From NCBI GenBank assembly GCA_011799875.1, contig CM022299.1:210372070-210436069 (forward strand): a stretch of 64,000 bases of DNA. The letters run 5' to 3'. Position numbers and translations under genes: made by a program. The notes under the pieces were generated by a model. That model was given only the letters and a program-made list of their open reading frames with translations. It was not told where the DNA came from and searched no databases. Shown here piece by piece: positions 23,220-35,124 of the stretch (its first letter is position 1; every line of letters begins with the position of its first letter). Source of the stretch: Thinopyrum elongatum. Its lineage: Eukaryota > Streptophyta > Magnoliopsida > Poales > Poaceae.

Positions 23220-24739
23220 TGATACGTCCATTTTGCATCATGCTTTTATATTGATATTTATCGCATTATGGGCTGTTATTAAACATTATATCACAATACT
23301 TATGCCTTTTCTCTCTTATTTTATAAGGTTTACATGAAGAGGGAGAATGCTGGCAGTTGGAATTCTGGACTGGAAAGGAGCAAATATTAGAGACCTATTC
23401 TGCACAACTCCAAAAGTCCCGAAACTTCACAAAGAATTATTTTGGAATATATAAAAAATATTGGGCAAAGAAAGCACCAGAGGGGGACCACCAGCCATCC
23501 ACAAGGGTGGGGGGCGCGCCCTACCCCCTGGGCGCGCCCCCTGCCTTGTGGGCCTCCTGGCAGGCCCCTGATGCCCATCTTCTGCTATATGGTGTGTTTT
23601 TACCTGGAAAAAATCAGAAGGAAGCTTTTGGGACGAAGCGCCGCCGTCTCGAGGCGGAACTTGGGCAGAACCAATCTAGGCCTCTGGCGGAGCTGTTCTG
23701 CCGGGGAAACTTCCCTCCCGGAGGGGTAAATCGAAGCCATCATCATCACCAATGATCCTCTCATCGAGAGGGGGTCAATCTCCATCAGCATCTTCACCAG
23801 CACCATCTCCTCTCAAACCCTAGTTCATCTCTTGTATCCGATCTTTGTCTCAAAACCTCAGATTGGTACCTATGGGTTGCTAGTAGTGTTGATTACTCCT
23901 TGTAGTTGATGCTAGTTGGTTTATTTGGTGGAAGATCATATGTTCAGATCCTTAATGATAATTAATACTCCTCTAATTATGAACATGAATATGCTTTGTG
24001 AGTAGTTATATTTATTCCTGAGGACATGGGAGAAGTCTTGTTATAAGTAATCATGTGAATTTGGTATTCATTCGATATTTTGATGAGATGTATGTTGTCT
24101 TTCCTCTAGTGGTGTTATGTGAACGTCGACTACATGACACTTCATCATGATTTGGGCCTAGGGGAAGGCATTGGGAAGTAATAAGTAGATGATGGGTTGC
24201 TAGAGTGACAGAAGCTTAAACCCTAGTTTATGCGTTGCTTCGTAAGGGGCTGATTTGGATCCATATGTTTCATGCTATGGTTAGATTTATCTTAATTCTT
24301 CTTTCATAGTTGCGGATGCTTGCGAGAGGGGTTAATCATAAGTGGGAGGCTTGTCCAAGGAAGGGCAGTACCCAAGCACCGGTCCACCCACATGTCAAAT
24401 TATCATAGTAACGACGCGAATCATATGAGCATGATGAAAACTAACTTGACAACAATTCCCATGTGTCCTCGGGAGCGCTTTGCTTTATATAAGAGTTCGT
24501 CCAGGCTTGTCCTTTGCTACAAAAAGGATTGGGCCACCTTGCTGCACCTTAGTTACTTTTGTTACTTGTTACTCATTATGAAATATCTTATCACACAACT
24601 ATCTGTTACCGATAATTTCAGTGCTTGCAGAGAATACCTTGCTGAAAATCGCTTATCATTTCCTTCTGCTCCTCGTTGGGTTTGACACTCTTACTTATCG
24701 AAAGGACTACAGTAGATCCCCTATACTTGTGGGTCATCA
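23220..24739 (+). mobile_element. Solo LTR 3 (1520 bp), TSD CAACA
   Basis: It begins TGATACGTCCATTTTGCATC and ends GTGGGTCATCA. Perfect TSDs CAACA are at 23215-23219 and 24740-24744. It shares the TGATACGTC start with solo LTR 2 but is otherwise different. No coding capacity. Confidence 0.92.
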
Positions 24740-24744
24740 CAACA

Positions 24745-25063
24745 CAGCACGCATTCCCCCTTGAGCGGCATGCCGGACCAACCGTGTGGGGGTGCGATAT
24801 GAACACGGCAGGCTTTTCCTTTTGAACTTGCAACTTGTAAAATTTGGTTCTGCTACATGGCGCGACCGATAGATAGAAATAACGATTTTCCCTAGAGTAA
24901 TGAGAAGTTTGGTTCTGGCGCGGTTTATGCATGGAGTACGTACGAAAATTATGAAGTTGATGCGAAAGGTAAGATAATTACTAGTACAATATACTACTCC
25001 TACTACATGGAATTGACGGAAACATAAAGATGCATACGGATCCATCAACGACATCCTCACGCC
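24745..25063. other. Downstream flank of the 25064-25633 gene
   Basis: No ORF of note and no transposon ends. It is probably the 3' untranslated and terminator region of the minus-strand gene. Confidence 0.35.
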
Positions 25064-25633
25064 CTAGTGCACCGGGTCACAAACCGACGTGTGAGGAGCA
25101 GCGGTGTTGGCGGCGAGCTCAACGTGCTTCTGAACAATGTTGTCCAAGGTTGCCCTGCGGTCCAAGAAGGCTAGCGTCCTATCGTCCTCCTCTTGCACGT
25201 AGTAGTCCTTGTGGACGATTTGCGCGTAGACGTGGGTGATTATGTCGATGGTGTCTTGCTGCGCCAGGCGCTGCGCGGCGAGCGCGACCTCAAGGTGGAC
25301 ATTCTTCGGCGCGACGGCAAGTAGTCGCAGGGCCACCAGTGTGTTGAAGAGGTTGTCACCATAGAGGCTATTGAGGGTGGCGGGCATCGCAAAGCCTGGG
25401 TGTGTGGGCTGGAGGCGTACGCCAAGGTCGTCCGCAAGCTTCTTGACGATCGTGAACTTGTCGAGGAAGTCGACGAGGACCTCGTCGAACAAGGAGACGA
25501 AGATGTCGTCCAAGCAGCCTCTCGCTCTGGCGGCCTCAAGCACGACCTGGAGACGTTCCTCGGTGTCGGGCCGCAGGCCCGCGTCGTGGACCATCTGGCA
25601 TAGCCGGCTGATGCTTACGCTCATCGCCTCCAT
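25064..25633 (-). CDS. Intact single-exon gene of unknown function, 189 aa
   Basis: The frame is uninterrupted from ATG 25633 to a stop at 25064. A second possible start (MSVSIS) lies three codons further in. The protein is soluble-looking, rich in Leu/Ala/Val/Asp, and largely helical by composition, for example RLQVVLEAARARGCLDDIFV and LFNTLVALRLLAVAPKNVHL. No signal peptide, membrane segment or motif that I recognise is present. Coding GC content is much higher than in the flanks. A TATA box lies about 105 bp upstream, with an RY motif and a G-box just beyond, so the locus has the look of an expressed grass gene. It is the only intact non-transposon reading frame of good quality in the window. 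I do not assign a function. Confidence 0.62.
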   Translation of the reverse strand: MEAMSVSISRLCQMVHDAGLRPDTEERLQVVLEAARARGCLDDIFVSLFDEVLVDFLDKFTIVKKLADDLGVRLQPTHPGFAMPATLNSLYGDNLFNTLVALRLLAVAPKNVHLEVALAAQRLAQQDTIDIITHVYAQIVHKDYYVQEEDDRTLAFLDRRATLDNIVQKHVELAANTAAPHTSVCDPVH

Positions 25634-25737
25634 GGGTCTAGCTTCTAGTCATGTGATCTTACGATTGGAGTGATCACTCTTGCCCTTGGTTAGGGTGTAT
25701 AGGTGCGTAGGATTTCATAGATTGGACTGACAGGGAG

Positions 25738-25776
25738 CCTTTATATGAGAAGTGTAGACTACATTGCATGCACGTG
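25738..25776 (-). promoter_or_regulatory. TATA box with overlapping RY and G-box motifs
   Basis: The minus strand reads CATATAAAGG at about 25738-25747. About 20 bp further upstream, GCATGCACGTG (25766-25776 on the plus strand) contains the RY core CATGCA overlapping the palindromic G-box CACGTG. In plants this pair is typical of seed-maturation and ABA-responsive promoters. The sites are seen directly; the regulation is inferred. Confidence 0.5.
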
Positions 25777-25875
25777 TGTGTTGGCCATCTACTCCTCGGC
25801 CCTCCCTCTGTGCCGGTGCAGTATAGTCATCTCACCGAGACCAAGTTGGGGCAAAACGAGAGAACTTTGATGTTT

Positions 25876-26095
25876 ACTAGTTTATTGGTCCCCTTTGCAT
25901 TTTGTGCCAAGTTTTGACCTTTGATTTAACTAATAAAATGTTAATGCATTTAACAAAAAATAATATCATTGGAAACTATGTTCAAATACGAATCCAATGA
26001 TACAATTTTTGGTGACTTGCATTATTATTATTTTAGTTAAATCTATGGTCAAAATTTGGCACAAAATACTAAGGGGACCAATAAACCAGGACGGA
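25876..26095. mobile_element. Stowaway-like MITE, left tip degraded
   Basis: Inverted arms: GTTTATTGGTCCCCTTTGCA and TTTTGTGCCAAGTTTTGACC on the left match, in reverse, GGTCAAAATTTGGCACAAAA and TACTAAGGGGACCAATAAAC on the right. The right end finishes CAGGACGGAGGTAG, i.e. CTACCTCCGTCC on the other strand, a Stowaway-type tip. The left tip is missing. Confidence 0.65.
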
Positions 26096-26295
26096 GGTAG
26101 GAGTAGTATTTTGTAATTAATGTCATTGCATAAAGAGAATTGAGCAATGCATGTTGTCCTAAGTAGTCACAAGTCATTGAATGCATAAGCACCCCACGTC
26201 TCCTATTGGGTGATTTCTTTTTTCGTGGCAAAAAACAGGGAACGAGGTCGGTAGTTAATGCACCGCGCCTAAAAGTTTTGGGATTATTTGGTTTT

Positions 26296-26600
26296 CGTAG
26301 CGTGACTAATGCTACAGAGGGAGTACAATAGTAGTCTTTGATTGCAATTTTTTGTTGTTAGCTTACCAAGCTGACCGCTCGGTGAGTACAATGGTAGTCT
26401 GATTGATGAGATTTCAGATTTGAGCCATCTACCGGAATGGAGAGTGTATAATATCATCGGGAACTACATTCAAAACCGAATAAAACAATACTTCATGTAT
26501 TTATTTACAGAGGGAGTAGTATATTTTTTGTGACATGCATTACTAGATATTGCTAGTCAAATACTAAATCCAGACGAAGGTGGTAGTACTACTAAATCCA
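26296..26600. mobile_element. Stowaway-type MITE fragments, one nested in another
   Basis: 26445-26590 repeats the interior of the MITE at 25876-26095 (ATATCATCGGGAACTACATT versus ATATCATTGGAAACTATGTT; then TTTTTTGTGACATGCATTAC). It is interrupted by a short piece ending CAGAGGGAGTA. Another GAGGGAGTA tip is at about 26304-26314. Several closely packed, degraded MITEs. Confidence 0.45.
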
Positions 26601-26765
26601 GACGGTGGTGCTAGTACTAGTAGTAGTACTACCAATGTAGTAGTATTGTACTACCTGTTGGTCAAATTATTACGTGCTGCTCCTCACAGTGAAGTGACAA
26701 GACACTACGCCAGAGATGACACCTGAGTGTAGGCGCCGTGTTCGGCATACCAAAGTCAGCCTCAC

Positions 26766-27292
26766 TGTTGGGGATATAACTATTGGGTATGACCCGCCCA
26801 GGAGGGGCCGGGTCATGCCACTAGCGGTTCATAATGAAGAGGCCCAAGAAGAGATGGTGGTTTACGAAGCAAGCTTACTGAAGGCCCAAGACCCGGAGGA
26901 GACTTGAGGCCCATGGGCGTAAACCGCCGTATGCTTAACTTGTACGTTAAGGAAAGTGTAGTTCTGTCACCGAGCCGAACACATTGTGTATGAGCCGGCC
27001 GGGACTCTATAAGCCGCCAGGCGTCAGCCTGTGTATATAAAGGGGTGACCCGGCGGCAAGTTAGGGCAAGAAACAACAAGTCGAGAACTAGGTCAAGCGT
27101 ATTCGCTCCCTGGTAATCGAATCCCAAGCAATACAACTATAAGCAGGACGTAGGCTTTACCTCATTGAGAGGGGCCGAACCTGGGTAAATTATGTGTCCT
27201 TTGTCCCATTTAACCCCTTCAAGCTAACCTAGTGCGATGGCTCCACACCTAAGTCCTTCCACTAGGACATCTACCATGACAATCCCATGACA
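26766..27292 (+). repeat. Gypsy-1 5' LTR
   Basis: 527 bp, TGTTGGGGATATAAC...CATGACA. TATA box TATATAAAGG at about 27043. Confidence 0.95.
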
Positions 27293-27312
27293 GTTGGCGC
27301 CCACCGTGGGGC
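27293..27312 (+). promoter_or_regulatory. Gypsy-1 primer-binding site
   Basis: GTTGGCGCCCACCGTGGGGC directly after the LTR end, a common primer-site sequence in grass Tat-type Gypsy elements. Confidence 0.75.
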
Positions 27313-30300
27313 TGGCGCATGGTGGTTTCGAGTTCTTGAAGGGCAGCTTCGCAGGGCTCAAGGGATACGCTGTGGGCTGGATGACCAAGAGTCGTCGCAC
27401 CAAGCTCTACATCGATGATGTAGGCTGGAGCCCCGAGGTCGGCTCAATTGAGTACGGGTACCGGGTCCCCTTCGGCGGAATCCATGTCTTCATAGGCAAG
27501 ATCGGCGAACCGGGCCCTGAGCCGGACACCTGCACCGACGTCATCGAGACGGCTCAGCGTGCGTGACCCGCCTGGGTTCAACCCGCCGTGAAGCGCGCCT
27601 TTGTTGGATTTATCCATGGGGTGGAATTGGAGGAAGGATCTGTATCTGGTGGTGAGACGGTCGTCTACTCTGATGGTGAGTCGTCAACCGGCAAGACCAA
27701 CTCAATGTATCAACTGCAAGACGGTCGGCTTGGGGGCTGTTCCGATGGTGACAGTATTCCGGACCCCTATGAGCCGCCGAACAGGGTCGCGATTTTCATG
27801 GCCGGTACACAGCCGGCTCTTGGTTCGACAACCGCCGCGGCTATAACCTCCAGTTCAACGGCTGCGGCGGCGGTTGGCGCTAGCGGTTCTGCGCGCCCAC
27901 CGGCTCAAGTTCTCACAGAATTATTGGAAGCTTTGGCGACCTTAATGGGGGTGGAGGTAACCCCGGATACTCAGGAGCAGCATAAGGTGGATGTGGCGAA
28001 GGTGCGAGATGAGATCGCCCAAGCCAAGGAGGAACTGGCGGCTGAAAATGCTAGGATGGCCGCGGAGCGGGCTGCTTTGGACGCCCAGGCACAACAGATT
28101 CAGGCAGACTCCTTCCGGCTCAAATTGGATCAGAACGCTTCAAACGAGATCATGAGGAGGAGGCACCAGAGTCGACTACCCCCGGTCTATGAGGCAAGGA
28201 ACCTCTTCAACACGCCCGGAGCAGGAACCAGTGACCTGCCGGCGGTGAACCGGGCGGTCGAAGCACTGGTGACTGGAGCACCGGTTCAGCCACGCACGAT
28301 GGACCCACCTCTCTTGAATAATATTCCACCTCAGCATGTTCCGACACCTCCGGGTCATTATTTTAACCCTTTGGATAATATGATTGCTGCGGCAACGCGA
28401 TTGGCGGCCCTGCCAGTTGAAGGTGAGTCTCCAGCTGCAATAGAGACACGGAGGGTTAGAGAGCTTCTTCAGACATCATTGGATCAGCAGGCGGCTTATT
28501 CGTATAGTCGCGAAAGGATTCACTCAACCCCTCGGCCAAGCCGGAGTTATAGCCGACATATTGAGTCACCAGCGGTTTCAAGCAGCGAACAGCGCCATAA
28601 CCAACCTCGTGGGCATAACCCAGCGCACGGTGGTTGTGATGCTCAGACCTTGGTGGATCAGGGCAGAGCGCGTCGGGAGGCTGAGCTGGCGGCTCAGCTG
28701 GCGGCTCAACAACAGTCGCCGGTTTATCCATCTGCATCGGTGGAGGCAGGAGTGACCTCCAGAACTTTGGGTGTGCCATGTTTAGTGCCAGCCCTACGCA
28801 ATGAACGTTTGCCTAAGGATTTCAAGGGCCCTCGTAAGGTGCCTAATTACAAAGCAGATCAGCCCCCCGAGGCTTGGATCGAGAGCTATGAGATGGCCAT
28901 GGAGATGCTGGATGTCAGTGATGCTGCTTGTGCTAAATATTTCACCATGATGTTGGATGGGCCGGCTCGTACTTGGTTGAAAGGGCTCCCCGCTAATTCC
29001 ATTAGATGATGGGCAGAGTTGAAAGCTCGTTTTATCTAGAAGTTGAAAGACACATGCAAGCAGCCTATGTCAATCCTGGATTTGGATTCTTGTGTCCAAG
29101 GTGAAGGCGAGTCCACAACCCACTGGGTGCGCCGGATCTCAGCTATCATACACTCGTCGGACAGTATCAATGCCGGCTCAGCAGTCCTGATGTTGGAGAA
29201 AAACTGTCGTTTCCTCCCTTTGAAACAAAAGCTGGGGCGGCTTAAGCGTCACTGCAATGACATGGGGGAGCTGATGGCGGCTCTCGTCAAATATGCCGAC
29301 TCTGATAGTACCAAGGACCCCGAGTCTGATGATGAGAAGCCGGGTAAGGGAAAGAAGAGCAGCAATACGAAAGGGCAGCAGCATAACCCAGCAGGTCAAG
29401 GTGGCAATGGTGAGCGCAAGGTTGATGGCAACTTGGATTTTGTGGCTAACACCAATACGCAGAATAGTAATCAGCGTCGCAAGGGAAAACCACCCCCTCG
29501 GTTTGGAGGACCAAAATTTAACCTTGAGGCTATGATGAATCAACCTTGTCCAAAGCATAGTACGCATGAGAAGCCGGCCACTCATCTGTGGAAGGATTGT
29601 TTCATCATGAAGGAATATAGGAATTCCAATTTTTTCCATGACAATCATGGCCCGAATGGCGGTTCAGGGTCCAGCTCTCATGGACCTGGTTTTGGTGGCG
29701 GCGTTTCAAACTCTGGTTTCCAGAGCCAAGGCAATCAAGGTGGCTTTAATCAGCAATCTGGCCAAGGGAATCAGCAGCAGCAGTCTGGTTATCAGAGTAA
29801 CCCGAGGCAGTTGAATAGTGGACAGTACCACATTTTCACCACGAGCTTATGTAAGAGGGATCAGAAGCTCCATAAAAGGGCAGTAAACTCAGTTGAGCCA
29901 GCGGTGCCTCGTTATTTGAGGTGGTCTGAGCAGCCCATCGTATGGAGCTGTGAGGATCACCTGCCCCGGGTGGATAATCCAGGTCAGTTGGCATTGGTGG
30001 TGGCTCCTCAGGTAGGAGGATATAAGCTTACAAAAGTACTCATGGATGGGGGCAGTAGTATCAATATCCTTTATTATGATACTTTCCGTCGCATGAATTT
30101 GTCTGACAAAGATCTTAAGACGTCTTCTACTATTTTCCATGGGGTGGTGCCTGGTAAGTCAGCATATCCAGTGGGTAAGATAACCCTGGAGGTAGCTTTT
30201 GGAGATGACCGTGATTTCAGAGTTAAGAAATTAACCTTTGAGGTGGTCAAGATCAAAAGCCCGTATCACGCCTTGTTCGGGCGGCCGGCTTACGCCAAGT

Positions 30301-33300
30301 TCATGGCACGACCTTGTTATGTTTATTTACAGCTTAAGATGCCGGATCATAAGGGCACCATCACGGTGCACGGTGATAGGAAGATTGCTCTGGATTGTGA
30401 AGAGGGTGATGCTGCGTATGCTGAGTCGGCCTGTGCCGCCGAGGAGTTGAAGTTTTATAAGGATAATGTTGACCCGGCGGATATGACACCTTTGAAAAAG
30501 CCAACTACAGAAAAGGACCCCCTGTTGAAATTTAAGTCGGCAGATGATACTAAGTTGGTCGATTTTGATCCTGGTGACTCGTCCAAACAGTTCAGTATCA
30601 GTGCCAATATGGATCCGAAATAGGAAAGCGCGCTCATCGAGTTCATCCGTGAGAACCGGGACATCTTCGCATGGAAACCTTCTGACATGCCAGGTGTACC
30701 GAGGGAACTCGCTGAGCACACTCTTAATGTCGATCCAAGATTTAAACCGGTCAAGCAGTTTCTTCGTCGTTTCAATGAAGAGAGGCGCAAGGCAATTGGT
30801 GAAGAAGTGGCCCGGCTCTTGGCTGCTGGATTCATCATTGACGTTTTTCATCCTGAGTGGTTAGCTAACCCGATGTTGGTGCTTAAGAAGAATCGCACTT
30901 GGCATATGTGTGTGGATTATACGAACCTTAATAAGGCCTGTCCGGCTGACCCTTTTGCTCTCCCTCGTATTGATCAAATTATTGATGCTACGGCGGGCTG
31001 TGAGCATTTGAGCTTTTTGGATGCTTACTCTGGTTATCATCTGATCATAATGGCAGTTAAGGACCAGGAGAAGACAGCTTTCATCACTCCTTTTGGAGCC
31101 TTTTGCTATGTATCTATGCCCTTTGGGCTCAAGAGTGCCCAGGCGACTTACCAACGGTGCGTTCAGAATTGCCTCCATGACCAGATTGGACGAAATGTTC
31201 ACGCCTATGTGGATGATATTGTTGTAAAATCCAGGAAGAAGGAAACTTTGGTAGATGATTTGAAAGAAACCTTTGACAATCTCCGAGTCTATAAAATGAT
31301 GCTTAACCCGGCCAAGTGTGTCTTCGGCGTACCGGCGGGCAAACTATTGGGTTTCCTGGTTTCTGAAAGAGGCATTGAAGCTAACCCGGAGAAAATCAAG
31401 GCTATCACTTCTTTGGCTAAGCCGGCATGTATCAATGACGTCCAGCGGTTGGCGGGTCGTATTGCAGCTTTGAGCCGATTTATAAGCCGCCTGGGAGAAA
31501 AGGCTATCCCTTTGTATCAAATGATGAAGAAGACAGATAACTTTGTCTGGAGTGATGCTGCCAATGAGGCGTTTGAATCACTTAAGAAATAGCTAGCTGA
31601 ACCACCGGTTCTTGCAGCTCCTATTGAGAAGGAGCCCTTGCTTTTATATGTGGCTGCAAATAACAGAGCTGTCAGTGTGGCAATTGTGGTTGAAAGGAAA
31701 TAGTCAGGCAAGGAGTATCCGACTCAAAGGCCGGTTTATTATGTCAGTGAGGTGCTCATTGAATCCAAGCAGAGATACCCACATTGGCAAAAATTGGTTT
31801 ACGGTGTGTTCATGGCTAGTCGCAAGTTGAAGCAATATTTCCTCGGTCATCCCATCACTGTGGTTAGTTCTGCTCCCTTGGGGGATATTATTCAAAACAG
31901 AGAAGCCACAGGTCGGATAGCTAAGTGGGCTATTGAACTTGGACCCCATGGCTTGAAGTATATGCCTCGGACGGCTATAAAGTCTCAAGCACATGTGGAT
32001 TTCATCAATGACTGGACGGAATTGCAGATGCCCGAGGATAAGCCGGACACCACATATTGGACTATTCATTTTGATGGATCCAGGTAATTGGAAGGCTCGG
32101 GGGCTGGAGTTATATTGACTTCCCCGCGAGGTGATAAATTTTGTTATGTTTTAAGGTTGCTGTTCTCTTATACCAACAATGCAGCTGAGTATGAAGCCTT
32201 ACTCCATGGTCTTCGGATGGCTAAAGAGATGAATTTAAGCCGGGTGGGGTGCTTTGGCGATTCAGACTTGGTGGCTTAGCAGTTGTCAGTAACTTGGGAT
32301 TCAAAGGATCCACTCATGGCGGCTTATCGCCGAGAGGTTGATACTATTGCTGGTCATTTCAAGGGTTATCAAGTGGAGCATGTTGATCGCAGGAAAAATG
32401 AAATCGCTGATGCTTTAAGCCGGCTGGGGTCTCAGTGTAAGCCGGTACCCCCTAATATTTTCCTCGATGTTTTGCATAATCCATTAGTTAAATTGCCTAC
32501 GGAGGAAGATCTTGCAGTCCCTGACCCGGAAGCACAGTTGGTGGCGGCTCTCCATGTTATTCCTGATTGGACTGTTCCATATTTTGCTTATATGACTCGG
32601 GGTGAACTACCTGAGGATGAAACCTTGGCTAGGCAAATAACCCGGAGGTCTAAATCAATGACTATTGTCAACGGGGAGTTACATAGATGCAGTGTTATAG
32701 GGGTGTTTCAACGATGCGTTTCTCTTGAGGAGGGCCGTGAAATTTTAAGGGAGATTCATGAAGGAGATTGCGGTCATCATGCTGGCTCTAAATCTCTGGT
32801 TGCTAAAGCTTTTCGTCACGGGTTTTATTGGCTAACGGCTCACGCTGATGCGGAAGATCTGGTCAGTAAATGTGATGGCTGTCAGAAATTTTCAAGACGA
32901 GCTCATGTGACGGCTCAAGAATTGACGATGATTCCAATTACTTGGCCGTTTGCAGTTTGGGGGCTGGATATGGTTGGGCCTTTTAAAAGGTCCAAGGACA
33001 AAAAGACTCATCTCCTGGTAGCCGTTGACAAGTTTACAAAGTGGGTTGAAGCCGAGCCGGTCAGTAAATGTGACGCAGCAACGGCGGTTCAATTCATCAA
33101 GAAGGTGATCTTTCGTTTTGGATTCCCTCATAGTATCATTACTGATAATGGTACTAATCTGTCTAAGGGTGCAATGGAGGAGTTCTGTCAACAAGAACAT
33201 ATCCGGCTTGATGTGTCGTTAGTGGCTCACCCACAGTCTAATGGTCAAGCTGAAAGAGCCAATCAAGAAATCCTGAGAGGTATCAGACCCCGGCTTATGG

Positions 33301-33827
33301 TCCCTTTGCAGAGGACGCCGGGTTGTTGGGTAGAGGAGTTACCCTCAGTGCTATGGAGTATCAATACTACCCCCACCAGATCTACGGGTTACACACCTTT
33401 CTTCATGGTCTACGGAGCAGAGGCGGTTCTCCCTAGTGATATCCGTCATGACTCACCCCGTGTGGCGGCTTATGTTGAAGCTGATAATGAAAAAGCACGT
33501 CAAGATGCACTTGACCTGTTGGATGAAGAGCGTGACCTTGCGGCGGCTCGTTCGGTGATTTACCAGCAAGATCTGCGTCGTTATCACAACCGCCGGGTTA
33601 AGACCAGGACCTTTCAAGAAGGGGATTTGGTGCTCCGGCTCATCCAGGATCAATCTGACATGCACAAGTTATCCCCACCTTGGGAAGGACCCTTTGTCGT
33701 CAGCAAAAATCTGAACAACGGGTCATACTACCTAATCGATGTTCGAGACCACAAGGACTCACGCACGTCGGAGGAGGAGACCCGCCGGCCATGGAATATT
33801 GCTCATCTTCGGCCTTATTACACCTGA
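27294..33827 (+). pseudogene. Gypsy-1 gag-pol polyprotein (gag, PR, RT, RNH, aRNH, INT), stopped but not frameshifted
   Basis: Every piece from 27294 to the TGA at 33827 lies in one frame. In-frame stops are at 27564, 29007, 29037, 30621, 31590, 31701, 32085 and 32277. A likely gag ATG is 27798 (MAGTQ). The gag has a coiled-coil-like Ala/Glu-rich segment (about 27990-28150) and a retrotransposon gag domain (28815-29330). The protease motif LMDGGSSINIL is near 30040. RT has FLDAYSGYH and YVDD (31206-31217), both intact. RNase H runs about 31550-31990, and a second RNase H carries IHFDGSR and NAAEYEALLHG (32060-32280). Integrase has an H-H-C-C finger (32750-32890), and its acidic residues lie in WGLDMVGP, ITDNG and NGQAERAN. 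All core catalytic motifs survive; only nonsense codons prevent translation. Confidence 0.92.
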
Positions 33828-35124
33828 GCCACCGGCTCTTGTGATGTACATACTTTGTCAATGTATATATTATGATGAATATAATAAAGCCGGCATCCCT
33901 GAATTCAGGGCCTCTGTCGTTTCATTTCTAAGAATATGAGTCTTTATTGTTACTTCATCTAATCACTTGGGGGCTTCCTGCTTATTAAGCATAGCTATGA
34001 CTACCCTCTTGATCCGGCTTGTACGCCATGATTACAAAATACTTGGGGGCTTCCTGCTCATGGAGCATAGCTATGACTACCCAACTGATCCGGCTTGTAC
34101 GCCTGGAATGACATGTTACTTGGGGGCTCTTTGTTAATGGACAGAGTTTTGTTGACCCTTGTAATAGGCTTGGACGCCAGGTGTATTCACCAAAAAATCC
34201 GGGTTATCCTACCTTTGTAAGACTGCCACTCCGCCCAGGTAATCCTGGAATGACTCGCCATACTCTTGACAGTCAATCTTATAGACCCTCAACTTGTCAA
34301 GGTTAAAACGGCGATTGGTCATGTGAGGCCCGGCTTACAAGGTTTGAATGAAGGTTTAACTCAGTGGCTGTGCGGCCCTTGAACAGCACTTGACTTTGAG
34401 GCTTGGCAGCCTATGAAAGCCTTGTTTTTTGATTTATATTTGATTTGAGCATCTTTTGAGGATCATCTTTTGTGACATGTTAATACATGGTTGAAAACCG
34501 ATGAGAGCTTGTTACCTTATGGTTTATGTATGAACTTATCCAGAGTTTATTAACCCGGTCTGGCTTTGGACTTTAAGTCGCCAGTATGTGCTGATTATAT
34601 GCTTGAGTATTGTGTTCTTAAAATTCTGGAATATTCCCTTACTGCGATGGCGTGCTAAGCCGGCAGCATGAATAAGATTGCACAGGGCATTGTGTTCTGT
34701 CTGGGTTGTTGCCCTTGCTAGCATGATAAGTCGGCAGTATGCCTAAACGTCACAGGTATGATGTTTATTTTATATGAGGTTCTGATAAGCCGACCCTGAT
34801 CATGGACTATTTAGTCATTAGTGATTTTTATAAAAGGGTATTGTCACCTGCCCTGGGGTAAACCGCCACGGCACTTGTTATCTATTCATGTGCAGCAGCA
34901 AATGATTAAACTGCCTTGCATCATTGATGGTGCTATAAAGCATAAGTGGCAGGTCTTTAAATAATGGATCAGCAGTGTTATGCGAATAAAACATGCACGA
35001 CGGCGTGACAGAGAGGAATTGTTTAAACTAGCCTATTACAAGGCATCTGAAGGCCCAAAAGGATGTGTTTTTGATATGTAGCGTCAGAACGCTATGACTA
35101 GCACCGGCTCATGAATTCAGATTT
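33828..35124. other. Gypsy-1 spacer between pol and antisense gene
   Basis: Two diverged tandem copies of ACTTGGGGGCTTCCTGCT occur at about 33966 and 34042, with related blocks nearby (CATAGCTATGACTACC). No coding frame. The segment may hold the 3' ends of both the sense pol transcript and the antisense gene. Confidence 0.5.

Noticed and set aside
26703..26720. CACTACGCCAGAGATGAC, resembling a CACTA terminus
   Set aside because: No subterminal repeats follow and no matching reverse end was found; too short to support.
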